Below are positions 27,338 through 37,123 of a DNA stretch of 64,000 nucleotides, piece after piece. Origin of the DNA: Trichomonas vaginalis G3. Its lineage: Eukaryota; Parabasalia; Trichomonadida; Trichomonadidae. The stretch lies in assembly GCF_026262505.1 (NCBI RefSeq), contig NC_067204.1:6915797-6979796 (forward strand), given 5' to 3'. Below the pieces are notes generated by a model that searched no databases, was not told where the DNA came from, and worked only from the letters and a program-made list of their open reading frames with translations. A program made the translations under genes and the position numbers. The first letter of the stretch is position 1; each line of letters opens with the position of its first letter.

Positions 27338-27541
27338 ATGAAGTTTTTATTCGGAAAATTGTTAGTCTTCTGGTGTGAATTCGGAGGACTCTTCTTCTTC
27401 CTCCATTGCTTCTGGGAAGAAGCCTTCTTCTGGGTCGAAAACATTATATAATGTGTCGCTTTTCACAAATTATATATGTTTTCATGTTTTGTCACTTTTC
27501 TGTCACTTTTCGGGTAAAAACATTTTTATTATTATATATAA

Positions 27542-28374
27542 ATGAATTTTACAAAACCACCGTTACCGTTCTTTGGAAATAAGAGTAAATGTAAAGATAT
27601 TATATTGAGAGAACTTAAGAAACTACCGAATGGTCTAACATTTGTAGATTTGTTCGGTGGAAGTTTCTATATATCCCATTTGTGCCATATAATATTCCCA
27701 GACTCAAAGATTATATGCAATGACTTCGACAACTATATGGACCGTCTCAAACATATACCAGACACAAACAATATATTGAAAGAGTTAAAAGAAAAGATAC
27801 CTATAGGTAAGATGGAACGTATACCATTAGATAAGAAAAATATTGTGAGAGAGGTTTTGAAAAAAGCAGAATATATAGACTGGGATAGTATATCTGCTAG
27901 ACTATTATATAGTGGTGCTATAAGAGTTCATGACATTGAAACACTTATGTCAAAAGTTTATATCTTAACTATACAAATGTTTTCAAAGAGGACATAGAAA
28001 AATATATTGAGGGTATAGAGTTTGTGAGATGTCATTGGACAGAGTTGTATGAAAAATATAAAGACAAGGAAAATGTTTTCTTTATAGTGGACCCGCCGTT
28101 CTATAACACATGGGATTTTCAATACCAAGTAGACTGGACTTTGAGAGACTCTTTAGAAACTTTAGACGTTTTACATAACCATCCATGCTTTTACTTTACA
28201 TCCGATAAAAGTGGTTTGGAAACCGTTATGAGATGGTTAGAGGACATACATGACTATGAGTTTATATATGACAAGATAGAATATGAGAGAGGTCCTATAA
28301 ACTGGAGAAAGTGTCATAACAAAGAAATTTTATTAGTAAGTAAATGTGGTTTGAAATCGGACTACTTGTTTTAG
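27542..28374 (+). CDS. Maverick B: Dam-like (D12 class) adenine-N6 DNA methyltransferase
   Basis: Transfers a methyl group from S-adenosylmethionine to adenine N6 in DNA. Visible D12/Dam landmarks: KPPLPFFGNKSK at the N-terminus (K-W/P-x-G-x-K region), DLFGGSF (motif I, AdoMet site) and FIVDPPFYNT (motif IV, DPPY-type catalytic loop, here DPPF). T. vaginalis is known to have genomic 6mA, and Maverick-borne methyltransferases have been discussed as a source. Part of a broken element, so activity of this copy should not be assumed. An AT-rich TTATTATTATATATAA leader precedes the ATG. Confidence 0.85.
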
Positions 28375-28475
28375 GTTTTTTCCATTGTGTCATTTATTTC
28401 TTTGACGTGGCAGAAAAGTACAGAGAATATGAAGATGAACCAATGCCTGCAAATGTTCAGTATATGTACTCGTAA
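28344..28475 (+). CDS. Maverick B: tiny single-TM protein (43 aa)
   Basis: ATG at 28344 inside the end of the methyltransferase gene, another frame. One membrane segment (FEIGLLVLGFFHCVIYFF, residues 3-20) followed by an acidic tail (EKYREYEDEP). Tiny TM proteins are common in Polintons and their virus relatives. Function unknown. Confidence 0.5.
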   Translation: MWFEIGLLVLGFFHCVIYFFDVAEKYREYEDEPMPANVQYMYS

Positions 28476-28498
28476 GAGATATTTTTATCTAATATTAA

Positions 28499-28861
28499 AT
28501 GGACGCACAGAACTTAGCGAATGCACAGCAACCTGGACAACCAAACCCAGAGAATATTCCAAATGAAGTTAGAATACAAACTGCAATGGCAAACTATGGT
28601 CAAGTGCCAACAGATGTACAAATGCAAACTGCCATGTCAAATGACGCTGCGTTAGGTTTGCCACCATGGTATGCAAATATGAGATGGAAAGAGTTTTATA
28701 CAAACCCTGAAGTGGGATATAAACAACTTTATGCAGATGACGCGAACACAGGAGTTGACCCAGAATATGTTTTCTACCAGAGGAGAAACAGAATGTATGA
28801 GCTCCAGTTAAAGAATGCTATGGAACTCAACAGGAAACGTAAGAGACTAGGCGGACATTAG
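28499..28861 (+). CDS. Maverick B: hypothetical Gln/Asn/Pro-rich protein (120 aa)
   Basis: A palindromic AGATATTTTTATCT box lies about 10 nt ahead of the ATG. The N-terminus has an imperfect internal repeat (VRIQTAMANYGQVP and VQMQTAMSNDAALG). The C-terminus is basic (NRKRKRLGGH). Likely a small virion component, but no family recognised. Confidence 0.6.
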   Translation: MDAQNLANAQQPGQPNPENIPNEVRIQTAMANYGQVPTDVQMQTAMSNDAALGLPPWYANMRWKEFYTNPEVGYKQLYADDANTGVDPEYVFYQRRNRMYELQLKNAMELNRKRKRLGGH

Positions 28862-28879
28862 ATTTTTACATATAGTAAA

Positions 28880-29122
28880 ATGGGTTTCTTCAGTAAGATA
28901 GGAAACTTCTTTCGAAATGTTGGAAGAGGTATATGGAATGGAATAAAAACCGTAGGAAGAGGAATTTGGAACGGAGTCAAAAATATTGGTAAAAGAGTAG
29001 GTCAGTTTGTTGGTATTATACCTAAAGACCCTGAACCAGAAGAACAAGCTCCTGTTATACAACAGCCTGAACCTGCACCACAGTCTAGTTGGCAACCAAA
29101 TCCAACACCTCAACCGTATTAA
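28880..29122 (+). CDS. Maverick B: amphipathic basic small protein (80 aa)
   Basis: N-terminal half is a repeated amphipathic pattern (RNVGRGIWNGIKTVGRGIWN), rich in Gly, Trp, Lys and Arg. The C-terminal half is Pro/Gln-rich. The repeat suggests membrane insertion or capsid-interior contact, as for adenoviral pVI/pX-like peptides. The same kind of protein seems to be encoded at 32366-32768. Function inferred from composition only. Confidence 0.6.
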   Translation: MGFFSKIGNFFRNVGRGIWNGIKTVGRGIWNGVKNIGKRVGQFVGIIPKDPEPEEQAPVIQQPEPAPQSSWQPNPTPQPY

Positions 29123-29126
29123 AAAA

Positions 29127-29975
29127 TTATATTTTTACCGTTCGATAGTAGTTGTATATGAAACTAAGTTCTAAGTAAAACGCATGGTATAATGGAATTA
29201 TTCTTTTTCTTCCATCTGTAGTAAACCATACTTGAAAGTCTGAAATACTTCCACTCGGCGGTTCATATAACTTTGTAGGTTTTTCGTAAAAGTCATTTGC
29301 CAAGCATAAGAAAGAGTTTTGAGCGCCAGAAAATGAAGCATGAACAATAATAGCAGCTGGGTCGAAAACATCTTTAAATAAATATGGTTCATCTCTTGCA
29401 TATCGACTGTAAATATTTGCTAAAGGAAGTTTGACTTTCTGATTTAACATTCTTTGCAAATAATACCATGACATTGCAGTGAATTCTGTATATATTTGTT
29501 CGTCTTTCTTTGGATTGTTTTCGTAGATTTGAAATGACACTTGTGAATTTTGTTTGTCATATACAATTCTCACATAAAGTGTGCTCTCGGTATTTGCATA
29601 TTCATCAGCATATTTTGCATAACATGAATTTATTTTATCTTCTATATTTTTTAACGCAGTCTGTAGAGAAGATGAAAGGTCAACTTGTATTAGCTCAATT
29701 TCTTCCCACATTTTTCGTTTCCCTTCAGATATATAATCTATATGAAACCTTACAATAAATGGAAAACTTTTATCTTCTACAGACACAAACTTCATTCTAC
29801 GAAAGTCAATAGCTTTTGTGACAGATGGGTCTCTTAGCCATCTTAATGGGTAGTCAAAACGATAGCCTTCATGCTTTACGGTCTCTGTCTCAAACTTTTG
29901 ACCGACATTAGTAAAAAGTTCATCTAATGGTTTAGTTGTAGCAACTCTTGAATTTTCTTTTTCTATTGGAAGCAT
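29127..29975 (-). CDS. Maverick B: penton-like minor capsid protein
   Basis: A 282-residue protein with the shared signature of this set: FDYPLRWLRDPSVTKAIDFR near residue 40 and NSFLCLANDFYEKPTKLYEP plus FQVWFTTDG near the C-terminus. It is clearly paralogous to 35850-36710 (same motifs) and more distantly to 2355-3235 and 52331-53188. It faces the fibre gene at 29994 across an 18-bp gap with the TTTTTATT promoter-like motif. Confidence 0.7.
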   Translation of the reverse strand: MLPIEKENSRVATTKPLDELFTNVGQKFETETVKHEGYRFDYPLRWLRDPSVTKAIDFRRMKFVSVEDKSFPFIVRFHIDYISEGKRKMWEEIELIQVDLSSSLQTALKNIEDKINSCYAKYADEYANTESTLYVRIVYDKQNSQVSFQIYENNPKKDEQIYTEFTAMSWYYLQRMLNQKVKLPLANIYSRYARDEPYLFKDVFDPAAIIVHASFSGAQNSFLCLANDFYEKPTKLYEPPSGSISDFQVWFTTDGRKRIIPLYHAFYLELSFIYNYYRTVKI

Positions 29976-29993
29976 ATTTTATCTAGAATAAAA

Positions 29994-31373
29994 ATGTCGA
30001 AAGATATTGCTTCTATGAGAGAAATACAACACAACCGACAACTCATTATGCAAGCTCTAAATAAGAACACAACAAACTTTTCAAACTATTCTAAGATATC
30101 TGAGTCATTGAAAGAAGGAAACTTAAAACTGACATTAAACCCAATGACAGATGAGTTTCTATTTCAAGACAAGAAGAACAATACTGTCTGTATAAATCCA
30201 ACAAAAGGAACTTTAAACGAGAAACCTATAAATGAACTTCTTTTGAAAGCAGATGTTGACAACAAAGCTGACAAAGAATATGTAGACGATGCAATAGCAA
30301 AAGAAGAAGAAAGAGCTAACAATGCTTATGCAACAAAAGAACATACTCATCCTGAACTAGCAGACAAAACATATGTTGACAATAAAATGTCAAGTGAAGT
30401 GACAAGAGCTGAAAACGAATATTCTAAAAAGACTCATACACATTCTATATCTGAAATAACAGACTTAAACGTTAGCCTTGAAAATAAGGTAGATAAGGGA
30501 CTTATGGCTAGTGTGTTAGTGAAGAAGGCGGATAAGGAATATGTGGATGAAAAAGATAAAGAAATTATAGAAAGGGTTGACTGGTACCATGAACGGACAT
30601 CGAAGATTTTAAAAACTAAAGCCGATACAGGATGGGTTTCAGGATGTTTAGACCTTAAAGCAGATAAAACTTATGTTAACGATGAGTTAGAGAAGAAAGC
30701 AAATAAGACTCATACACATACAAGTTTTACAACTGTTGCTATAGAAAGTATTGAAGGAACGGTTGAAGAAACTGGTGGGGATGCATTATATTGTAAACCT
30801 CCTAACTTTCCACAAGGTTTAACATCGGATGACGACATAACGACGATGAAAAACATTAGATGTAAAGATGTTTATGTCATGAAGGATGAACATAATATTA
30901 AATTCACTGCTCAAGATTTATATGACAAGAAAGCAGACAAAACAGAGCTTCAAACATTAAAGACAGAAATGCTTCAAACATTATATCCTATAGGCTCTAT
31001 TTATACGTCATTGAATTCAACAAATCCAGCAACAGTTTTGGGTTTTGGAACTTGGACTCAAATAGTCGACAGGTTTTTGTATTGTGCAAACTCTTCAAAG
31101 GAAACAGGTGGAAGTAAAACGATTTCAGGTGAAAATTTACCTGCACATAGTCACTACATAGATTTAAGTACATCTCAAGCAGGTTGGCATAAGCATAGAT
31201 ATTGGGATTGGTCAGCAATGACAAAAGGTAAAGGATATGATGTTAAAGACAACGTTAAGTTTGCTATAGATTGTTACTGGAGTAACACTGAGGAGGAGGA
31301 AACCATACACATCGCGTTACAGGATATACGCAAACAACGGGACAAAGTAAAGACTACATGCCACCTTACATGA
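29994..31373 (+). CDS. Maverick B: fibre-like protein with phage tail-collar domain
   Basis: A 459-residue protein built from repeats of the phage fibre type (ADKEYVDDAI, KTHTHSISEITDL, ADKTYVN), typical of trimeric beta-helical or coiled fibre stalks, then a tail-collar-like domain: YPIGSIYTSLNSTNPATVLG, FGTWTQIVDRFLY and LPAHSHYI, as in T4 baseplate/short-fibre collar proteins. It would form a spike on the virion for attachment. The same domain is common in tailed phages and some giant viruses, so it was probably acquired from one of them. Confidence 0.8.
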   Translation: MSKDIASMREIQHNRQLIMQALNKNTTNFSNYSKISESLKEGNLKLTLNPMTDEFLFQDKKNNTVCINPTKGTLNEKPINELLLKADVDNKADKEYVDDAIAKEEERANNAYATKEHTHPELADKTYVDNKMSSEVTRAENEYSKKTHTHSISEITDLNVSLENKVDKGLMASVLVKKADKEYVDEKDKEIIERVDWYHERTSKILKTKADTGWVSGCLDLKADKTYVNDELEKKANKTHTHTSFTTVAIESIEGTVEETGGDALYCKPPNFPQGLTSDDDITTMKNIRCKDVYVMKDEHNIKFTAQDLYDKKADKTELQTLKTEMLQTLYPIGSIYTSLNSTNPATVLGFGTWTQIVDRFLYCANSSKETGGSKTISGENLPAHSHYIDLSTSQAGWHKHRYWDWSAMTKGKGYDVKDNVKFAIDCYWSNTEEEETIHIALQDIRKQRDKVKTTCHLT

Positions 31374-31389
31374 CAGTTTACGCATGGTA

Positions 31390-32345
31390 TAGAAATGCTT
31401 AGTCGTCATTTTCAACTTCTTTAGCATATTCGTCAGGAGTTGTCTTATATTTTTAGGAACTGTCTTTGAAAGTATACCACCTTGAACTTTGACAAGTTTG
31501 AAACGAGGTCTGACAATAGTAGTTTTATCTTCTGCTTGCAGTGTGTACATTTTGCATGTTTGCCTAAAACTTCATAATATTCTCTTGTATACTTTCTTCT
31601 ATTTTTACGAACACGAATGTAGTACCTGTCGGGTTCCCATTGTTGTCATAGTCAATAGTATTTCATATGGGTCGCGTTTAGGTATTTCTATTTTTACTTT
31701 GTCACCTTTCTGAAGTTTGAAGCCCGGCATTCTTTCTTGTTTGTCTCTTTTTGACTAAATTATTAAATATATAGTCTTTCTCTAAGTCAGGGTTGTTTTT
31801 CATTTCTTCGGGGAGTGGTTTCCCAAACCTTTTTGTTTACGGCTATTGTAAATATTTAAAACTTGTCTCATCTTTGCCATGGAGAAGTGTCTATATTTGT
31901 CGTCATATGACATTTCATTTGCTTCACCACCTTGTTGGTTGGTTTAAGTCTCTTAACATTTTTTATACAACCGTCAATGACACCAAGAGCAGAATGTTTT
32001 GGTCGACAATGAAATATTGGTTTACATTTTTTGAACGCAATAGTTTTTTACATCATCTGATTTGAAAGAACTTTCACAGTCAGATGTCAGTTTTGTTGGA
32101 TGGTATTTGTCAACGAATATTGTCAAAGCAGTTTTCACATCTAAAATATTTTTGGACCATAATGGTATGGCTTCACAGTATCTTGTGTTTTGACCGACAA
32201 ATATTAGCCAGTATGGTGTCCATCTGTTCTAACTCTCGAATGTTTTCCAAGATATCCATAAACCAAGCATTTGGTGTTGAACTAAAGATTTTTATCATGA
32301 GTGTTCTTTGTCGCTTTAGAAAATAGGGTCCTTGTTTGGATTCGT
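31390..32345 (-). pseudogene. Maverick B: integrase (rve family) remnant
   Basis: Scattered integrase-like segments on the minus strand: NAWFMDILENIREL near the N-terminal end, a YFIVDQ-like core segment, a basic Arg/Lys-rich region with RVRKNRRKY, and a C-terminal SH3-like strand set (FKLQKGDKVKIEIPKRDPYE, about 31650-31725). Mavericks encode such an integrase to insert the element. This copy is broken in several places. Confidence 0.6.
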
Positions 32346-32365
32346 CATTTTTTATCCTATAAGAA

Positions 32366-32768
32366 ATGGGTTTATTTGGCGCATTAGCAGGAGTTGCATC
32401 TAGATTTTACCCGCAGTGGGAACAATAGCCAGAGGTTGTATTTGGGGTTGGAAGGAAGATTTTGAGTACATTAGGTATACTTAAAGAGAAAGCACAACCT
32501 ATTATACAAACTGTACAGAAAGGTTGGGATGTAGCCACGAGATGCAACAAATCTTATTCCAAATCCTGAAACAAGAGGAAAAGTTCAAGGATGGATGGAC
32601 AATGTAGGAAGACAAGCAGGAAACTATTATAACAAAGCAAATGACTACTATAACCAAGCAGGACACTATATGGACCAAGGTGAAAGATTCTTTAACAGAG
32701 GATATAACCATGCACAACAGTGGGTAAACAATAACCAACCGCAACCACCTCAAACTTGGGGAATGTAA
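32366..32768 (+). pseudogene. Maverick B: Gly-rich membrane-active-like protein remnant
   Basis: Begins MGLFGALAGVASRF, then a tract with GWDVAT and a tyrosine/asparagine-rich stretch (NYYNKANDYYNQAGHYMDQG) ending in QPPQTWGM. The Gly/Ala-rich start resembles the 3461-3988 protein. Not one open frame. Probably a virion protein in the complete element. Confidence 0.5.
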
Positions 32769-32788
32769 AGTTTTTTTACTGAGATGAA

Positions 32789-32941
32789 ATGAACAATACA
32801 GCATTTGAGACAAATGGGTTCAAGATGGATTTGTCGGCTTCCAGCAGTTACACAACGTGTTTGTCAAGTTCTTCCTATACCTCAGGAAGTTTAGACCGAC
32901 TTAAAAAACAACAACAACCAGTTGAAAACAAACCAAACTAA
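32789..32941 (+). CDS. Maverick B: Ser-rich small protein (50 aa)
   Basis: ATG at 32789 after a TTTTTTTACTGAGATGAA leader. The same leader occurs ahead of the next gene at 32961. Very Ser/Thr-rich centre (SASSSYTTCLSSSSYTSGSL) and a Lys/Gln tail. Unknown. Confidence 0.45.
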   Translation: MNNTAFETNGFKMDLSASSSYTTCLSSSSYTSGSLDRLKKQQQPVENKPN

Positions 32942-32960
32942 AATTTTTTACTGAGATGAA

Positions 32961-33544
32961 ATGACCGAAGAAGTTGAAACGGTAGATTTGACACCACAAA
33001 CAAAAAGTTCAGAACCATTGTCAAAACCTGTCAAAGAACTTACAGATGAAGAGAAAAATTCAATAATAGAAAGTGCCAGGTCTGGAAATACAAACCCTAA
33101 CTACAAGTCACTTTTCATAGAAATGGAACGGCTAGTATCTCAAAAAAGAAACAGACTCTCACAAATAAAATATTGAAGTCTGAAGGAGCTTTCGAGACAA
33201 CAGATGGAAAAGTTTACTTCACTGACCAACAGTTCATTATAGAACATCTCATTGACTTAGAGTCGAAATATTCTAAACTTTACAACAAACACAAAAAGTT
33301 GAAAGGAAAACAAAAACAAATGGCATATGATATTTATGAAGATGTTGACGACACAACTGTTCCTGCAGGTGAGGTAAAGTCAGAGGAACCGAAAAGTGAC
33401 GAAAAACCGATAGAAGAAGAAAAACCAAAAACTGAAGATAAACCAAAACCAAAGTTTAGTTTCCAAACTAAACCAAGTCAACCTTCATTAGCTGGTATGG
33501 GTTGGCGTCAAAGACTTATGGCAGCAGGTGGTTATGTAAAGTAA
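32961..33544 (+). CDS. Maverick B: charged, Pro/Lys/Glu-rich protein region
   Basis: Starts after a duplicated TTTTTTACTGAGATGAA leader. The sequence is highly charged, with a predicted helical part (HLIDLESKYSKLYNKHKKLK) and a Lys/Glu/Pro repeat (EEKPKTEDKPKPKF), ending WRQRLMAAGGYVK. More than one frame is involved. No family recognised. Confidence 0.5.
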
Positions 33545-33574
33545 AGAAAAAAATATTTTTTTATTTTTATAAAA

Positions 33575-35728
33575 ATGCCCCCATATAGAATGGATAGAAA
33601 ATCTGCTAGAATAAAAGCAGAGTTGCAAAGATATGGTTGGAGAGTTTCGAAGAATTTTAAATATAGGAAGGGAAGACCCATAAAAGTCTATGACAAACTG
33701 GCTGGTCTGACCTACGAAATGGATTTGGAAACAGCACGTGCCAATTATCCAAACAGACTAGAGAGGTTAGAAGAAGAACGTCTTATGGACATGCCTTTCG
33801 ATGTTAGTGAACCTCAAGTTGAAGGACACGACGGCTTTGCCAGATTCTACTGGAAACATGACGAACAATTGCATCCTTTGAGAAGGAAAAAAGGTAGTGC
33901 AGAGGATGGTCATGCTCCCATGGAAAGAACAAGATATGCATATGAGAAGTACCGTGAAGTTAGAAGTCAAATTACATCTGGTCGAACCTTTACAGTAAAC
34001 TTTGACGAAGGAAAGAACAAAGAAGGCTTCATGGGTGTACTTGCTGCCATACAAGACGGAAATAAGAAAGGACACAATCTCAGATTGACCATAACAGATT
34101 TGGATGGTCACATTTACTATGCACATGGCAATGTCACAACAGCTGCAATGCTTCTTGACGCTTTCAAGACTACAAAGAGAGAACAAATGGTTGACTCCGA
34201 CTCAGACATTTTGAATGCAATTGAAGGAATTGCAAGTGTCAAGTTCGAATGGTACCAACCTAACCCTCAAGCAGTCAGACAACATGCTGGATACTTCCCG
34301 TTCATAAATAAGTCTGACATTGACTTGACAAGGTATGGAATTTACAATTCAATTGAAACAATTGTCAATGAACCTTGCATTCTTACATGTCTCAGGAACT
34401 CTGGTCTTGTTACAGATGAGAAGATGAAGTATCTTGAGTCATGTGTGAAGACAAGGTACATTCTCAGAGGTCAATTGGCAAAAATTGCACCGTTGGCAAA
34501 TGTCAATATCCGAGTCAACATACCTACAGCTAAAGGTTCTTCACATGACGACTATGTTGTTGAGTTCAATTTACCATGGTTGAAGATTGCAATTGTCCAC
34601 AACCACTTCATGTTGAACGAAAGTCTTACAAACCCATTGTTCGGAAAAGGCAAGTGCAACATTGTCAGAGCTGTAAACATTCTTTTCGAGAAAGGTTTGT
34701 TGGAACCAATTCCAGATGACAAGCTGACAGAAACTTTTGTACCAAAAGACGAAACAAACTTTTCACTGTTAGCAAGACCAAAAGTTGTTCCAGACAAAGT
34801 TCTAGTACAAAAGAAGTACACAATTCCAAAAGGAGTTGGATTGTTCGGATACCAACCTGAACCAGAAGAACTTCCAATGAGGTTGCAAGAACTTCAAGAT
34901 GCTATAAACAAACTTCCATTGAGACATCCAATTGACGTCAAATTGTATTGGAGAGCATCTGAGTTAGGTCAGAAGGTTTTATATGAAACAGGTTGCTTCG
35001 ACGATGTTTATGAGATAACAGGAGAAGTTTCTCAGAAGATAAGAGACTCACTTGAATTTCCACAAACTGGACCAATTGGTTGCGACAAGTTCGACTCAGA
35101 TGAAAAGATATACTATGTCGACCTTAACGCTGCATACATGAGGTTTGTCCAATATATTCCGACTGGAATTCCAAACGAAGATGGTGAGTTCCCGGGAAGG
35201 AACTATACAGTTGGAAAAGTCATACAACAACTGTATGATATTAGGAAAGCTTCAAATCCCAAACTTGCAATGACACTCAAATTGCTTATGAATTCGACAT
35301 GGGGATATTCCATTAAGAAACCTCAAGAGATGAAGAGTAAACATTATGAGAAGGTCGACAACTTTGTTGAAAGGTTTTCTCCTTTTGTTTTGAAGTACGA
35401 ATTCACTCAAGGTCAAAGTGGCTTAGTAACCACATTAAAACCTATTGTCGAACATTGGTCTTACCCTCAGTTCGCAAAGGCAGTCCTTGACAACTACAAC
35501 AAATTCTTCTCCGAAGTCAAATCGAAAGTTGTGGTTTACTATGAGAACATTGACGCACTCATGACGAACGAAGAAGGATACAACAAACTCATTGAAATGG
35601 GAATGGTCGGTGAAAAGATGGGTCAATTCAAATTGGACAAAATTTTCACCGAAGTTCATGTCCTCTCCAAGCGTAAGTACTGGGGCATACTTGAAGACGG
35701 CACAGAAATAAAACATTGCATGAAATAA
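33575..35728 (+). CDS. Maverick B: protein-primed family B DNA polymerase, degenerate copy
   Basis: The polymerase half shows motif A (YYVDLNAAYMRF), motif B (LKLLMNSTWGYS) and the position of motif C (YYENIDAL, altered from the usual DTDS). The N-terminal part (MDRKSARIKAELQRYGWRVS onward) corresponds to the long pre-exonuclease region of Maverick polB. At 717 residues it is much shorter than family members and lacks recognisable exonuclease motifs, so this is a remnant. It differs strongly from the second polB at 48.4-52.2 kb, so two lineages are present. Confidence 0.8.
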   Translation: MPPYRMDRKSARIKAELQRYGWRVSKNFKYRKGRPIKVYDKLAGLTYEMDLETARANYPNRLERLEEERLMDMPFDVSEPQVEGHDGFARFYWKHDEQLHPLRRKKGSAEDGHAPMERTRYAYEKYREVRSQITSGRTFTVNFDEGKNKEGFMGVLAAIQDGNKKGHNLRLTITDLDGHIYYAHGNVTTAAMLLDAFKTTKREQMVDSDSDILNAIEGIASVKFEWYQPNPQAVRQHAGYFPFINKSDIDLTRYGIYNSIETIVNEPCILTCLRNSGLVTDEKMKYLESCVKTRYILRGQLAKIAPLANVNIRVNIPTAKGSSHDDYVVEFNLPWLKIAIVHNHFMLNESLTNPLFGKGKCNIVRAVNILFEKGLLEPIPDDKLTETFVPKDETNFSLLARPKVVPDKVLVQKKYTIPKGVGLFGYQPEPEELPMRLQELQDAINKLPLRHPIDVKLYWRASELGQKVLYETGCFDDVYEITGEVSQKIRDSLEFPQTGPIGCDKFDSDEKIYYVDLNAAYMRFVQYIPTGIPNEDGEFPGRNYTVGKVIQQLYDIRKASNPKLAMTLKLLMNSTWGYSIKKPQEMKSKHYEKVDNFVERFSPFVLKYEFTQGQSGLVTTLKPIVEHWSYPQFAKAVLDNYNKFFSEVKSKVVVYYENIDALMTNEEGYNKLIEMGMVGEKMGQFKLDKIFTEVHVLSKRKYWGILEDGTEIKHCMK

Positions 35729-35744
35729 AAAATTTTTATTTGAA

Positions 35745-35849
35745 ATGTACGCTGAGTTTGTTGGAGAAGACCGTTGGGAAACTTGTTTGTTAGATGAGAA
35801 ATATGAAATGGCATACCATTTTAAAACAATATATTTTTACATATATTAA
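35745..35849 (+). CDS. Maverick B: tiny hypothetical protein (34 aa)
   Basis: A short frame between polB and the penton-like gene, preceded by AAAAAATTTTTATTTGAA. Stop overlaps the next ATG region. Its start (MYAEFVGEDRWE) has no known match. Could be the 5' tail of a removed gene. Confidence 0.3.
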   Translation: MYAEFVGEDRWETCLLDEKYEMAYHFKTIYFYIY

Positions 35850-36710
35850 ATGCTTCAGGTTGAAAAACAAAGAACAAAAGTAGCAGATACAAAACCGTTA
35901 GACTATATCTTTACAAATGCTGGTAGGACTATTTCAGATGAAGAAATTTCATCCCGAACATACAGGTTTGACTATCCAATTCGTTGGCTTCAAAGTCCTT
36001 CAGATGCAAAGGCAATAGGATTTAGAAGAGTTTTGTTTTCAAATAGAACTAACGCATTTATGTTCGCAGTATATTTTCATGGGCAGTATAAAGGTCATGA
36101 TGGTCTAATAGACAAATTTGACGAAATGAGAATCTTTACAGTTCGTTCAGACGAAAGTCTTGAGAAAACTCTAAATGACTTTCAAACTCAAATGAACAAA
36201 TATTATTGGGAATTTCAAGAAAAATACGACTCTTTACTAAATGGAACATACTATCTGAAACTAGAATATGACAAGATGAACTCCACCGTTTCATTTCAAA
36301 AGATTGAAATTAACCCTCCAAGAGATACAGAGTTTTTATATTGGGGAGTAGACAAACGTTCTTGGGCACAATTTCTTCGGTTACTAAACCAGAACGAACC
36401 ATTACCACCAGATGGTCCATTTCAATTTATACTTCCACCAGCAGATTTGACAGTTTATAGAAACGTGTTTGACCCTCAAAATGTTATGTGTCATGCAAGT
36501 TTCAGTTCAAGCAACAATAGTTTTCTATGTATTGGTAAGGACTTTTATGACTTTGCTTCTAAATTCTACGAACCACCTAGTAACAGTTTCTCTGACTTTC
36601 AAGTTTGGTTCACAACAAATGGTGTGCAACATATTATTCCATTGTACTATGACTTTTATCTCGAATTGTCTTTCATATATAACTACGGAAAAGTGCTGAA
36701 AAAGTATTGA
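35850..36710 (+). CDS. Maverick B: penton-like minor capsid protein, second copy
   Basis: 286 residues, paralogue of 29127-29975: FDYPIRWLQSPSDAKAIGFR near the start, NSFLCIGKDFYDFASKFYEP and DFQVWFTTNG near the end. Promoter-like ATATTTTTACATATATTAA precedes the ATG. Open throughout. Two diverged copies inside one stretch are further evidence that B is composite. Confidence 0.7.
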   Translation: MLQVEKQRTKVADTKPLDYIFTNAGRTISDEEISSRTYRFDYPIRWLQSPSDAKAIGFRRVLFSNRTNAFMFAVYFHGQYKGHDGLIDKFDEMRIFTVRSDESLEKTLNDFQTQMNKYYWEFQEKYDSLLNGTYYLKLEYDKMNSTVSFQKIEINPPRDTEFLYWGVDKRSWAQFLRLLNQNEPLPPDGPFQFILPPADLTVYRNVFDPQNVMCHASFSSSNNSFLCIGKDFYDFASKFYEPPSNSFSDFQVWFTTNGVQHIIPLYYDFYLELSFIYNYGKVLKKY

Positions 36711-36720
36711 AAAATAATGT

Positions 36721-37035
36721 TTAGGTGAAGAGGTGAGATCTCACCTGTTTTTTCACCTTTTTTTTCACCTTTTTTCTCACCCTCTTGAATTTTCATGAAT
36801 TTTATACAGAAAACATAGCACAAAAATAATGTTTAGGGTAGAAGGTGAGATCTCACCTGTTTTCTCACCTCTTTTCTCACCCGTTGAATTTTGTATTATT
36901 CTTCACAAAATGCTTGTTTTGAGGTCGAGCCACTTTTGGCTCCACCGTATTCTTTCAACCAAAACTCATGAATTCAGCAAAAATATAATTTAGGGTAGAA
37001 GGTGAGATCTCACCTCTTTTCTCACCTCTTTTCTC
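36721..37035. repeat. GGTGA iterons with three GATC palindromes
   Basis: Three blocks, each with AGGTGAGATCTCACCT (36731-36746, 36843-36858, 37000-37015) followed by TTTTCTCACC/TTTTTTCACC repeats and separated by diverged spacers (AATTTTCATGAATTTT in each). Further blocks in Maverick B: 38069-38084, 38878-38893, 40872-40885, 43215-43228 and 56370-56383 (perfect), and 45345-45358, 45576-45589, 47373-47386 (GGTGAAATCTCACC). All lie between genes, none inside a gene. Confidence 0.85.
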
Positions 37036-37123
37036 ACCCGTTGAATTTTCATGAATTTTCTTAAGACAGATGAAATAAAGTTAGTTTTTTAAAAAAAATA
37101 TTTTTTATTTTTATTGTAAGAAC

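Noticed and set aside
31489-32326. Plus-strand ORFs in the integrase remnant
   Set aside because: Hydrophobic shadow texts. The minus strand carries the integrase-like segments.
33767-34186. Minus-strand ORF in the first polB
   Set aside because: Shadow of the polB reading frame, no family features.
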